NCBI RefSeq assembly: GCF_900167135.1
Contig: NZ_FUWZ01000005.1
Coordinates: forward strand, 1-64,000
Direction of reading: 5' to 3'
Source: Chitinophaga eiseniae
Lineage (GTDB): Bacteria; Bacteroidota; Bacteroidia; Chitinophagales; Chitinophagaceae
Length of the DNA stretch: 64,000 nucleotides
A program made the position numbers and the translations under genes. Under the pieces are notes generated by a model. The model saw only the letters and a program-made list of their open reading frames with translations, searched no databases and was not told where the DNA came from. This document shows, piece after piece, positions 1-7,690 of the stretch (its first letter is position 1; each line of letters begins with the position of its first letter).

Positions 1-315
1 TGTCATTCGCGTCCCTTTTTTTACTATTTCCCAATCTCTTGTTACTGTTTCTCCGGTAGCTACAACCTCCCACCGGCGGCGTTTTACATATAAAGTAACC
101 TTCTTTCTGCGGATAGGAAAATCCTGGACTGCAACGGGAGGAAGGAAGTCCTTGGCGTGAAGTTTTTTATGCTGATGCTCAGCGGGAACAATATTCTTTT
201 CTTCTAAATAAATACTAATCTCAGTCTCATTTTGAGAAGCATCAGTTATCTCAAAATAATATAAAATCCCTTCTGGGAGCAGGGCCTCAATCAGAAGGCT
301 AAAATTCTTATCCAC
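1..315 (-). CDS. ISAon1-type transposase, N-terminal region protein (partial at window edge)
   Basis: Reading leftward from a GTG at 313-315, an open frame runs off the window. It starts VDKNFSLLIEALLPEG and contains EEKNIVP, then the conserved block VQDFPIRRKKVTLYVKRRRW and RDWEIVKKGTRMT. This matches, from memory of the family, the separate N-terminal protein of ISAon1-type insertion sequences, whose DDE transposase is encoded by a second frame. That second frame would lie left of this window. No ATG precedes it in frame; TTG at 322-324 is an alternative start. About 105 codons are visible, close to the usual size, so the gene may be nearly complete. The terminal inverted repeat was not identified; the right boundary should lie between this gene and the tRNA-Asp terminator. 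Confidence 0.75.
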   Translation of the reverse strand, partial: MDKNFSLLIEALLPEGILYYFEITDASQNETEISIYLEEKNIVPAEHQHKKLHAKDFLPPVAVQDFPIRRKKVTLYVKRRRWEVVATGETVTRDWEIVKKGTRMT

Positions 316-436
316 GGCTATCAATCTTAATTGGACGTAAAAAAACTATTTTTTACGCTATCCCCCAACTTTTCAACTTGATCCATGAAGTATTCGCGTT
401 AATCGCCCACCTGTCGGGCAATCCACCCGAAAATGC

Positions 437-475
437 AAAAGGGACAAACCATACTGATGATGATTTGTCCCTTTT
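437..475 (-). terminator. Intrinsic terminator of tRNA-Asp
   Basis: Twelve-base inverted arms (AAAAGGGACAAA and TTTGTCCCTTTT) separated by 15 nt lie just 3' of the tRNA on the minus strand. The second arm ends in a T-run on that strand. Confidence 0.65.
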
Positions 476-477
476 CG

Positions 478-551
478 CGGACTGGACGGGACTCGAACCC
501 GCGACCTCCGCCGTGACAGGGCGGCATTCTAACCGACTGAACTACCAATCC
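478..551 (-). tRNA. tRNA-Asp (GUC)
   Basis: On the minus strand the sequence folds as a standard cloverleaf. The acceptor arms GGATTGG and CCAGTCC pair, with one G-T wobble. The D arm is followed by an anticodon stem CCGCC/GGCGG enclosing loop CTGTCAC, which gives anticodon GTC. The T arm carries GGTTCGAGTC. The discriminator base is G, as usual for tRNA-Asp. The 3' CCA is not encoded. Seventy-four nt. Confidence 0.95.
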
Positions 552-625
552 TTTCAAAAAAAAAATGCTGTTGACCAGCTATCTTTTTGTGTCCCAAGAC
601 GTTGGGTTGTTCCGTTTTGGGATTG

Positions 626-658
626 CAAAGATAGTAACAAAGTTCCCAATTAAGCAAA
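626..658 (-). promoter_or_regulatory. Promoter of tRNA-Asp
   Basis: On the minus strand a TTTG (655-658), a 21-nt spacer and TATCTTTG (626-633) fit the Bacteroidota -33/-7 consensus. The predicted start near 619 leaves a leader of about 68 nt before the mature tRNA. Confidence 0.55.
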
Positions 659-721
659 TCTTTTTTAAAAAAAATTTTCAGCACTATCTTTACACCCGAT
701 CTTTAACCAATTAAACTAATT

Positions 722-1675
722 ATGCAATTCCTGGATTTCGAAAAACCTATCGCGGATTTATATGAGCAGCTGGCGAAGCTGAAGGAGAATGGTGAAAAAT
801 CCGGGGTAGATGTTTCTGCTACCGTAAAGGAATACGAGCAGAAAATTGAAGACACCCGTCTCAACATCTACACCCATCTCACCGCCTGGCAGCGTGTACA
901 GCTCAGCCGCCATCCGGATAGGCCCTATACTTTGGCGTATATCGAAAAAATGTGCACCAATTTTATGGAACTGCACGGCGACCGGAATGTGAGAGACGAC
1001 AAAGCCATGGTAGGTGGCTTTGCTGACCTGGATGGAGAAACCGTGATGTTTATCGGTCAGCAGAAAGGGGTGAACACTAAAATGCGCCAGCTCAGGAACT
1101 TTGGTATGGCCAACCCCGAAGGCTACCGTAAAGCGCTCCGCCTCATGAAACTGGCGGAAAGATTCAACAAGCCCATTGTAACCCTCATTGATACTCCCGG
1201 TGCTTATCCGGGCCTGGAAGCGGAAGAAAGAGGCCAGGCAGAGGCTATCGCCCGCAATCTCTTTGAAATGGTGAAGCTCCGCGTACCGGTTATCTGCATC
1301 ATCATCGGCGAAGGCGCCTCTGGTGGCGCACTGGGCATCGGTATCGGCGACCGCGTGTTAATGCTGGAAAACAGCTGGTATACCGTTATTTCCCCGGAAA
1401 ACTGCTCTACCATCCTCTGGCGTAGCTGGAATTTCAAGGAGAAAGCAGCTGAAGAGCTGAAACTCACTTCTGACTATATGAGCCAGTTTGGCCTGGTAGA
1501 CGGCCTTGTCCGGGAACCACTGGGCGGCGCCCACGTAAACCCGGATGAAATGGCTACCATCCTGAAGACTAAAATCAAAGAAACACTGGCAGAACTGAAG
1601 AAAATCGATCCGGACGTGCGTATTGAGCAGCGGATTGACAAGTTCTCCCGCATGGGTTTTTACGAAGAACACTAA
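722..1675 (+). CDS. accA: Acetyl-CoA carboxylase carboxyltransferase subunit alpha
   Basis: AccA pairs with AccD to move the carboxyl group from carboxybiotin to acetyl-CoA, making malonyl-CoA for fatty acid synthesis in the cytoplasm. The 317-residue product is the normal family length. A helical N-terminal part (LYEQLAKL, about 14-21) is followed by the crotonase-like core. Clear family signatures are LTAWQRVQLSRHPDRPYT (about 53-70), HGDR (about 84), GGFADLDGETVMFIGQQKG (about 97) and EGASGGALGIGIGDRV (about 197-212), whose glycine-rich turn forms the oxyanion/CoA site. A weak -7-like TATCTTTA sits at 685-692. The gene ends at a strong terminator before dapA, so it is probably monocistronic. 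accB, accC and accD are not in the window. Confidence 0.97.
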   Translation: MQFLDFEKPIADLYEQLAKLKENGEKSGVDVSATVKEYEQKIEDTRLNIYTHLTAWQRVQLSRHPDRPYTLAYIEKMCTNFMELHGDRNVRDDKAMVGGFADLDGETVMFIGQQKGVNTKMRQLRNFGMANPEGYRKALRLMKLAERFNKPIVTLIDTPGAYPGLEAEERGQAEAIARNLFEMVKLRVPVICIIIGEGASGGALGIGIGDRVLMLENSWYTVISPENCSTILWRSWNFKEKAAEELKLTSDYMSQFGLVDGLVREPLGGAHVNPDEMATILKTKIKETLAELKKIDPDVRIEQRIDKFSRMGFYEEH

Positions 1676-1696
1676 AAAAAATTTAGAGATCACAAT

Positions 1697-1742
1697 AAAA
1701 AATTCGAATTTCGGCCTTCGGAATTCGAATTTTTATTTTTTT
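1697..1742 (+). terminator. Intrinsic terminator after accA
   Basis: The 10-base self-complementary word AATTCGAATT occurs at 1701-1710 and again at 1722-1731. The two copies form a hairpin, followed by a T-rich tail to about 1742. Confidence 0.7.
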
Positions 1743-1757
1743 CCCGTAAAAACACAC

Positions 1758-2633
1758 ATGGAACAATTAAAAGGCACCGGGGTGGCTTTGGTAACACCCT
1801 TTAAAGCAGATGAAAGCATAGATTGGAATGCTTTGGAGAACCTGATCAATTATGTAATTGATGGCGGCGTAAACTACGTGGTGACTTTAGGTACCACCGG
1901 TGAAACGCCCACGCTTTCTGCAGACGAGAAGCTGGATTTGATGAAATTCACTTTCGAAAAGGTGTCGAAGCGGGTGCCGGTAGTGGTCGGCATCGGCGAT
2001 TATAATACCCGTGATGTGGTAAAAAGACTGGAAAAATGCCCGCTGGACGAGGCTGCTGCCATCCTCAGCGTGGCGCCTTATTACAGCAAACCGACACAGG
2101 AAGGGATCTATCAGCACTATAAAACTATCGCGGCGGCTTCTCCCAAGCCCATTATCCTCTACAATGTGCCTGGCCGAACCGGCCGTAATATGACTGCCGA
2201 TACCACACTGCGACTGGCGCACGACGTGGAGAACATCGTGGCCATGAAAGAAGCTTCCGGCGATATGGCGCAGTGTATGCAGATTATCCAGGGCAAACCG
2301 AAAGATTTTCTCGTGATCAGCGGCGACGATGCGCTGGCCCTGCCTCAGCTGGCCTGCGGAATGGATGGGGTGATCTCCGTGGCGGCCAATTTCCTGGCGA
2401 AGGACTTCTCCGCCATGGTAAAAACAGCGCTGGAGAACAACTATCCGGCTGCCCGCGCACTGCATTACAAAATGATGCAGGGCTTCGATCTGATGTTCTC
2501 GGAAAATAATCCTGCGGGTATCAAAGGGTTCCTGGCGCACGCCGGCATCATCGGAAACTATTTCCGTCTGCCGGTGCTCCCCGCTACTGATGCGCTTTAC
2601 CGTCAGATTGGTGAATACCTGAAACAGTACTAA
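1758..2633 (+). CDS. dapA: 4-hydroxy-tetrahydrodipicolinate synthase
   Basis: DapA condenses pyruvate with aspartate semialdehyde, the first committed step to diaminopimelate and lysine. I start it at the ATG at 1758 (MEQLKGTGVALVTPF), because the longer open frame upstream reads through the accA terminator. The 291-residue protein is a full-length TIM barrel. Visible catalytic features are GTTGETPTL (threonine pair of the proton relay, about 43-51), the tyrosine in YYSKPTQEG (about 112), YNVPGRTG (about 137) and the Schiff-base lysine in AMKEASGD (about 160). It ends at a bidirectional terminator shared with the convergent rnz. Confidence 0.96.
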   Translation: MEQLKGTGVALVTPFKADESIDWNALENLINYVIDGGVNYVVTLGTTGETPTLSADEKLDLMKFTFEKVSKRVPVVVGIGDYNTRDVVKRLEKCPLDEAAAILSVAPYYSKPTQEGIYQHYKTIAAASPKPIILYNVPGRTGRNMTADTTLRLAHDVENIVAMKEASGDMAQCMQIIQGKPKDFLVISGDDALALPQLACGMDGVISVAANFLAKDFSAMVKTALENNYPAARALHYKMMQGFDLMFSENNPAGIKGFLAHAGIIGNYFRLPVLPATDALYRQIGEYLKQY

Positions 2634-2652
2634 CCAGCGTATAAAAGATTTA

Positions 2653-2695
2653 AAAAGACGAATGGCGAAGGATTTTCCTTCGCCATTCGTCTTTT
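2653..2695. terminator. Bidirectional terminator between dapA and rnz
   Basis: Perfect 20-base arms (AAAAGACGAATGGCGAAGGA and its complement, 2653-2672 and 2676-2695) enclose a 3-base loop. The outer A/T run allows use from both sides. It overlaps the last two bases of the rnz stop region. Confidence 0.85.
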
Positions 2696-3602
2696 ATACG
2701 TAGTAGGTTACGCCCTCTTCCGCGATGTCCGTGGCCGCAAACACCGGCCTTGTCTCTTCCAGGAAAGGCTGTAAATCCGTGTATTTCGAAGAAAAATGCC
2801 CGATCAGCAGCCTTTTAGCGGCAGCTGCCGCAGCCAGGGAAGCCGCCTGCACGGTGGTGCTGTGGTAGCGCTCTGCTGCACGGGTCTCCAGGTCATGCAG
2901 GTAGGTGGTTTCATGATATACCAGGTCGGCGTCCTGCAACATGGGAAGCAGGCCGGTATCGTAAATCGTATCGGCGCAATACACATACCGCTTGCCTTTG
3001 GCAGGGGGAAGGGTGACCCAGTCGTTTTTGACGATGGTGCCGTCTTTTCGCACGTAGTCGGCGCCTTCCTGCAGTTTACCATAGTAGGCGGCGGGGATTT
3101 CATAGGCCCGCGCCTGTTCGGGGATCAGTTTCCGCTTCTTTTTCTGCATGGTAAAGGAGAAACCGAAACAGGAAATGCGGTGCTGCGTGGGGAAACAGCG
3201 TACGGTGAGCTCTTTGTCTTCCAGGATGATACCGCTGTAACCCGGTTGCAGCGGCACAAAGGACAGCTCATAATGCAGTTGGGTGCCGGAGCAGTCCAGC
3301 TGTAGCTGAATAATGGGTTCCAGCTCCGGTGGCGCATATACGCTGAGAGGTTCTGTCCGCCCCATCAGGCTGAGGGTGTTCAGCAGGCCAATCAACCCGA
3401 AATAGTGGTCGCCATGCAGGTGGCTGATAAAAATATACCTGATTTTACTGCGTTTGATGCGGTATTGGGCGATGCGAAGCTGCGTGCCTTCGCCACAGTC
3501 GACCAGCAGCAGCTGCTCATCACAGGTAACGATCTGTGCGGTGGGGTGTCTGTCCAGCGTGGGGATCGCTGAGTTATTACCTAATATTGTTACTGCAAAC
3601 AT
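2694..3602 (-). CDS. rnz: Ribonuclease Z
   Basis: RNase Z is a zinc endonuclease that removes tRNA 3' trailers. It matters here because the visible tRNA lacks an encoded CCA. The metallo-beta-lactamase motif is clear: SHLHGDHYFGLIGLL (about 60-75), preceded by LVDCGEGTQLRI and followed by YCADTIYDTGL and HETTYLHD, with the last ligand in LIGHFSSKY. I start at the ATG at 3602 (MFAVTILGNNSAIPTLDR), which is the conserved beginning of the family; a longer frame adds 14 poorly conserved residues. That gives 302 residues, a normal bacterial length. It may be co-transcribed with the STAS gene 73 nt upstream. Confidence 0.95.
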   Translation of the reverse strand: MFAVTILGNNSAIPTLDRHPTAQIVTCDEQLLLVDCGEGTQLRIAQYRIKRSKIRYIFISHLHGDHYFGLIGLLNTLSLMGRTEPLSVYAPPELEPIIQLQLDCSGTQLHYELSFVPLQPGYSGIILEDKELTVRCFPTQHRISCFGFSFTMQKKKRKLIPEQARAYEIPAAYYGKLQEGADYVRKDGTIVKNDWVTLPPAKGKRYVYCADTIYDTGLLPMLQDADLVYHETTYLHDLETRAAERYHSTTVQAASLAAAAAAKRLLIGHFSSKYTDLQPFLEETRPVFAATDIAEEGVTYYV

Positions 3603-3675
3603 AATGTGAAACGTTTCGCTACCCGCTTCTGGCCCTAACCCCAACGGCTAAAGGCGGAAACAAGGTCGCTTTTTA

Positions 3676-4050
3676 TCAATCCAGTCCGTTCAGAAGCTCT
3701 CTCTCCAGTTCTTCCATCATCACCAGGTCTATGGCCTCGGCCATAGTGGGCGCGATGTTCAGCATGTCACCGCCTTCCGCTTTCAGTTCCTTTGTTAATG
3801 CACTGTTAACGCCGGTAAGCGCGCAGGAGCGGCCTTTGTCATAGATATTTTGATATACTGTTAAAATGGCTTGAATGCCCGCGGGGTCGTTTTTTTCGAC
3901 CAATGTCAGGTCCAGTATAAGATTGCGGGTCTCCAGCTCCGGCAGGGCGTCGAGCGTGGAAATCAGTTCGGCTGACAAATTAGCATCCAAAGCAGGTTCT
4001 TCAGGACAAAAAACAACAATTTTTTCTTTGGTATCAATTTTGAATTTCAT
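3676..4050 (-). CDS. STAS-domain protein, anti-sigma-factor-antagonist-like
   Basis: The 124-residue protein looks like a single STAS domain (MKFKIDTKEKIVVFCPEEPALDANLS...). The order is beta-strand, central LILDLTLVEKNDPAGIQAIL, then SCALTGVN. STAS proteins of this size usually bind anti-sigma kinases. The loop that normally reads D-S-S-G, with the phosphorylatable Ser, reads N-D-P-A-G here. The usual switch residue therefore appears absent and a non-phosphorylated partner role is more likely. It lies upstream of rnz in the same direction. No kinase or sigma factor is adjacent, so the partner is unknown. Confidence 0.75.
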   Translation of the reverse strand: MKFKIDTKEKIVVFCPEEPALDANLSAELISTLDALPELETRNLILDLTLVEKNDPAGIQAILTVYQNIYDKGRSCALTGVNSALTKELKAEGGDMLNIAPTMAEAIDLVMMEELERELLNGLD

Positions 4051-4168
4051 GCGTTGGACGTTGTTTTATACATTTAGTTAAAAAAATCAATTTAAAGAGG
4101 GAAACCCAGCCTATTAAAAACTAAAATAAAAAGGAGATCAAAAACAAAAGCCGCTTTTTCCTCGTAAG

Positions 4169-4176
4169 TAATTTTG
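4169..4176 (+). promoter_or_regulatory. Putative -7 element upstream of clpC; gene-free stretch 4051-4357
   Basis: TAATTTTG fits the Bacteroidota -7 consensus TAnnTTTG, but no TTG lies at the right distance upstream. It would give a leader of about 175 nt before clpC. Within that leader, CCCCCGTAAGGGTTTTTG (about 4321-4338) can form a small hairpin just 5' of the start codon. Nothing else was recognised between 4051 and 4357, and no clear CtsR/HrcA-type operator was seen. Confidence 0.35.
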
Positions 4177-4357
4177 AACGCTATCCCCGCTTCACCACAA
4201 AAATAAATCTTATACTATTAAAGTGTAAGTTGTTTAAGTGCAAAAAAGGAATAACTTCATCTAAAGTAAATAGCGTGATAATCTAAGTTCAGAATTATTC
4301 GTTATTATTGTATAAGCAAGCCCCCGTAAGGGTTTTTGATCATTTAATATTCTCACA

Positions 4358-6892
4358 ATGGACCAGAATTTTTCACCGCAAGTTAAGGAGATCATTTCGT
4401 TCAGCAGAGAGGAAGCTTTACGCCTGGGGAATGATTTCATCGGTACTGAACACCTGCTGTTAGGTATTATCCGCGAAGGCGAAGGCACGGCCGTAAAGAT
4501 TCTGCAAGCTTTAAACGTAGACCTGTACGAATTACGTAAAGAAGTAGAATTAGCTGTTAAAGATAAGACTGGAAAGAATATCGCAAATATTAACAGTCTA
4601 CCCCTGACCAGACAGGCTGAGAAAGTCATCCGGGTAACGGTACTCGAAGCAAAAGCGCTCAAAAGCGCTACTGTGGAAACCGAACACCTCATGCTTTCCA
4701 TACTCAAGAACAAGGAAAACGTTTGTACTCAAATCTTACAACAATTTGACGTGGATTACGATACTTTTAAAAACGAACTGGGCTTTGTAAAATCTGCCGA
4801 TCCCAAATCCGAATTTGATGATCCGGGTGAAGAGGAGTTCGAAGATGAACGCAAGAGTTTTGCATCCAAAGCCAAACAGACCAACACCAAATCCAAGACA
4901 CCTGTACTGGATAACTTTGGCAGGGACATCACCAAGCTCGCCGAAAGTGGCAGCCTGGACCCGATAGTAGGCCGCGAGCAGGAAATTGAACGCGTTTCGC
5001 AGATCCTGTCCCGTCGTAAAAAGAACAATCCCATCCTGATCGGTGAACCCGGCGTGGGTAAAACAGCCATCGTGGAAGGCCTCGCACTGCGCATCGTGCA
5101 GCGTAAAGTGTCCCGCGTACTGTTCGACAAACGGGTGGTAAGCCTCGACCTCGCAGCCCTGGTGGCCGGTACCAAGTATCGCGGCCAGTTCGAGGAAAGG
5201 ATGAAAGCGATCATGAATGAACTCGAAAAGAACAGGGATGTGATCCTGTTCATCGATGAAATACATACCATCGTAGGCGCAGGCGGCGCTTCCGGCTCTC
5301 TGGACGCCTCCAATATCTTTAAGCCCGCCCTCGCAAGAGGCGAGCTCCAATGCATCGGCGCCTCCACCCTGGACGAATACCGCATGTATATCGAAAAAGA
5401 CGGCGCGCTGGACCGCCGTTTCCAGAAAGTAATGGTAGAACCACCCAGCGTGGAGGAAACCATACAGATCCTCAACAACATCAAGCCCCGTTATGAAGAA
5501 TACCATAACGTCAGCTACTCCGACGCAGCCATCGATGCCTGCGTGAAACTGAGCGACCGCTACATGACCGACCGTCTGCTGCCCGATAAGGCCATCGACG
5601 TACTGGATGAAGTAGGCGCCCGCGTTCACCTCAAAAACATCAACGTGCCGCAAAATATCCTCGATCTGGAAAAACAGATAGAAGATATCAAACAGGAGAA
5701 AAACAAAGTCGTTAAAAGCCAACGCTTCGAAGAAGCCGCTGCACTGCGTGATACTGAAAAGAAACTGGGTGAAGACCTGGAACGCGCAAAAGCCATGTGG
5801 GAAGAAGAGGTGAAGCATAAACGCTACCCGATTGACGAAGAAGCCATCGCGGAAGTAGTGAGCATGATGACCGGTATCCCCGTTAAAAGGATGGTACAGG
5901 CCGAAACAGAGAAACTGCGCCGCATGGGCGAAGACCTCAAAGGCGCTGTGGTAGGACAGGATGATGCTATCAGCAAAGTCACCAAAGCCATCCAGCGTAA
6001 TCGCGTAGGCCTGAAAGACCCGAAAAAACCAATCGGTAGCTTTATCTTCCTCGGCCCGACCGGCGTGGGTAAAACCGAACTGGCCAAATCACTGGCCCGC
6101 TACATGTTCGACTCCGATGAGGCACTCATCCGTATCGATATGAGCGAATACATGGAGAAATTCTCTGTAAGTCGCCTCATTGGCGCGCCTCCGGGCTACG
6201 TAGGTTATGAAGAAGGTGGTCAGCTGACGGAAAAAGTTCGCCGCAAACCCTACTCCGTGATCCTGCTCGATGAAATCGAGAAAGCACACCCGGATATCTA
6301 TAACCTCCTGCTGCAGGTACTCGATGACGGTATCCTCACGGATGGCCTCGGCCGTAAAGTGGATTTCAAAAATACCCTCATCATCATGACCTCCAACATC
6401 GGCGCCCGCCAGTTGAAAGACTTCGGTGCCGGCGTAGGCTTCACCACCTCCGCAAAGGCCATGAGCGAAGAAGAAAACACCAAATCGGTGATCGAAAAAG
6501 CACTGAAACGGACCTTCTCTCCGGAATTCCTGAACAGGATCGATGATGTGATCATCTTTAACTCCCTGAGCAAAGAACACATCTACACCATCATCGATAT
6601 CACCATGAAGAGCGTACTCAAACGCCTCAACAACCTGGGCTTCAGCCTGGAACTGACCGACGACGCAAAAGGCTTCCTGGCAGACAAAGGCTACGACCAG
6701 CAGTTCGGCGCAAGACCGCTCCACAGGGCCATCCAGAAATACCTGGAAGACCCGCTGGCAGAAGAAATACTCAATATGAACATCCATGATGGAGATATCC
6801 TCGTCGCTGACCTCGACAAGGAAAACCAGAAACTGGTGTTCACCCTGAAGAACAACTCTTCTAAAAGCAAATCAGAAAAATCTGAAGCGTAA
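4358..6892 (+). CDS. clpC: ATP-dependent Clp protease ATP-binding subunit ClpC
   Basis: ClpC is an AAA+ unfoldase that feeds substrates to ClpP in protein quality control. The 844 residues have the complete family layout. Two Clp-N repeats come first (about 1-145, with SREEALRLGNDFIGTEHLLLGI). AAA domain 1 has Walker A GEPGVGKT (about 228) and Walker B VILFIDEIHT. The UVR-like coiled middle region follows (KVVKSQRFEEAAALRD, about 450-465). AAA domain 2 has Walker A GPTGVGKTE (about 567), DMSEYMEKFSVSRLIGAPPGYVGYEEGG and VILLDEIEKAHPD. The C-terminal ClpB-like cap ends it. The UVR region separates it from ClpB and ClpA. It stands alone with its own terminator. Confidence 0.97.
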   Translation: MDQNFSPQVKEIISFSREEALRLGNDFIGTEHLLLGIIREGEGTAVKILQALNVDLYELRKEVELAVKDKTGKNIANINSLPLTRQAEKVIRVTVLEAKALKSATVETEHLMLSILKNKENVCTQILQQFDVDYDTFKNELGFVKSADPKSEFDDPGEEEFEDERKSFASKAKQTNTKSKTPVLDNFGRDITKLAESGSLDPIVGREQEIERVSQILSRRKKNNPILIGEPGVGKTAIVEGLALRIVQRKVSRVLFDKRVVSLDLAALVAGTKYRGQFEERMKAIMNELEKNRDVILFIDEIHTIVGAGGASGSLDASNIFKPALARGELQCIGASTLDEYRMYIEKDGALDRRFQKVMVEPPSVEETIQILNNIKPRYEEYHNVSYSDAAIDACVKLSDRYMTDRLLPDKAIDVLDEVGARVHLKNINVPQNILDLEKQIEDIKQEKNKVVKSQRFEEAAALRDTEKKLGEDLERAKAMWEEEVKHKRYPIDEEAIAEVVSMMTGIPVKRMVQAETEKLRRMGEDLKGAVVGQDDAISKVTKAIQRNRVGLKDPKKPIGSFIFLGPTGVGKTELAKSLARYMFDSDEALIRIDMSEYMEKFSVSRLIGAPPGYVGYEEGGQLTEKVRRKPYSVILLDEIEKAHPDIYNLLLQVLDDGILTDGLGRKVDFKNTLIIMTSNIGARQLKDFGAGVGFTTSAKAMSEEENTKSVIEKALKRTFSPEFLNRIDDVIIFNSLSKEHIYTIIDITMKSVLKRLNNLGFSLELTDDAKGFLADKGYDQQFGARPLHRAIQKYLEDPLAEEILNMNIHDGDILVADLDKENQKLVFTLKNNSSKSKSEKSEA

Positions 6893-6918
6893 GTAAAACA
6901 ACGCATATATTTATCTAC

Positions 6919-6952
6919 AAACGGCTGCCTTTTTAGAGGCAGCCGTTTTTTT
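6919..6952 (+). terminator. Intrinsic terminator after clpC
   Basis: The 12-base arms AAACGGCTGCCT (6919-6930) and AGGCAGCCGTTT (6937-6948) enclose TTTTAG and are followed by seven T. Confidence 0.9.
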
Positions 6953-7042
6953 ATTGCTTTTTTATCTTCGTCACTATTTTTCTCCAGACACGCGCCTCAT
7001 GCTCTTGTACCCGGCTTTTTCCGGCGCCTTCCCGCCCGTACC

Positions 7043-7217
7043 GCCTTCCGTCTCAGGCTCGCTCCGGGCTTCCCCGGATACTATACCCTGCTTCGGGCTT
7101 CCATCTCAGGTTTCCCCAAATACTAAACCCTGTTCCGGGCTTCCACCTCAGGCTCCCCCGGATACTAACCCCCTGTTCCAGGCTTCCACCTCCGGGCTTC
7201 CCCCGTCCGGGCCTACG
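7043..7217. repeat. Degenerate 42-43 nt tandem repeat in a long gene-free stretch (6953-7690)
   Basis: A pyrimidine-rich block repeats about four times. The two clearest units are 7091-7132 (42 nt) and 7133-7175 (43 nt), both built on TTCCGGGCTTCCACCTCAGG followed by CCCC and ACTAACCCTG-like sequence. Looser copies lie at about 7043-7090 and 7176-7217. An open plus-strand frame crosses it (6954-7283), giving a Pro/Ser-rich 14-residue repeat, but the copies drift by one base and the composition is unlike a normal protein. I treat it as non-coding. The rest of 7218-7690 is increasingly AT-rich promoter DNA. Confidence 0.55.
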
Positions 7218-7493
7218 CCGCTGGCTTCCGCTTCAAGTCCCTATCTTTGCTCCCCCGGCCAGTCCGAACGCTTCACCCCCTAAACGCTGCCGTAATCACC
7301 CCTTTCTCACATGAAAATGTTAACCAGTTGATTTTCAAGATAAGTTCATGGTCGGCAGGCGATTTCCTTTGTCCTTGCTGCATTTCGAAATCTATGTCCA
7401 GGCCTTTATGCTGTCTGAAATGCAGGTATGAGAAATATTATTAAAATATAAAATATAGCATAATAATGTCATTTTTATAATTTTTATAATACA

Positions 7494-7568
7494 TACTTTT
7501 GTCACATAAAATAATATCTACCTCTATTATTTTTTGTATAAGAATTAGATATACATCTAACTCTTATA
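7494..7568 (+). promoter_or_regulatory. Promoter -7 element and large dyad upstream of surface-protein genes
   Basis: TACTTTTG at 7494-7501 matches TAnnTTTG. Thirty-five bases further on is a 14-base inverted repeat, TATAAGAATTAGAT (7537-7550) and ATCTAACTCTTATA (7555-7568). It has a 4-base loop and one mismatch. It lies in the presumed 5' leader of the 7691 gene, so it could be an operator or an mRNA hairpin. No regulator is adjacent. Confidence 0.4.
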
Positions 7569-7690
7569 TATATTATAAAATTGCCTATATCTTTATCCTG
7601 ACTTCCTTATAACCGAACACACAGAAATATTACTGTCCGCCCCATGCGCGGCCTGCTGGAAGATCGTTTTAACTATTTATCCTTATACCA

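Noticed and set aside
378..653. 91-codon frame across tRNA-Asp
   Set aside because: It overlaps the tRNA completely; its translated GTRTRDL-type sequence (DWTGLEPATSAV) is the well-known translation artefact of tRNA sequence.
4316..4340. GCCCCCGTAAGGG hairpin as a clpC leader regulator
   Set aside because: The stem is only three to four base pairs; too weak to claim as a regulatory element or terminator.
6954..7283. 109-codon plus-strand frame with Pro/Ser-rich 14-residue repeats
   Set aside because: It follows directly from a 42-nt DNA repeat and loses phase between units (43 nt in one copy). Composition is unlike a secreted or cytosolic protein. Kept only as a repeat.
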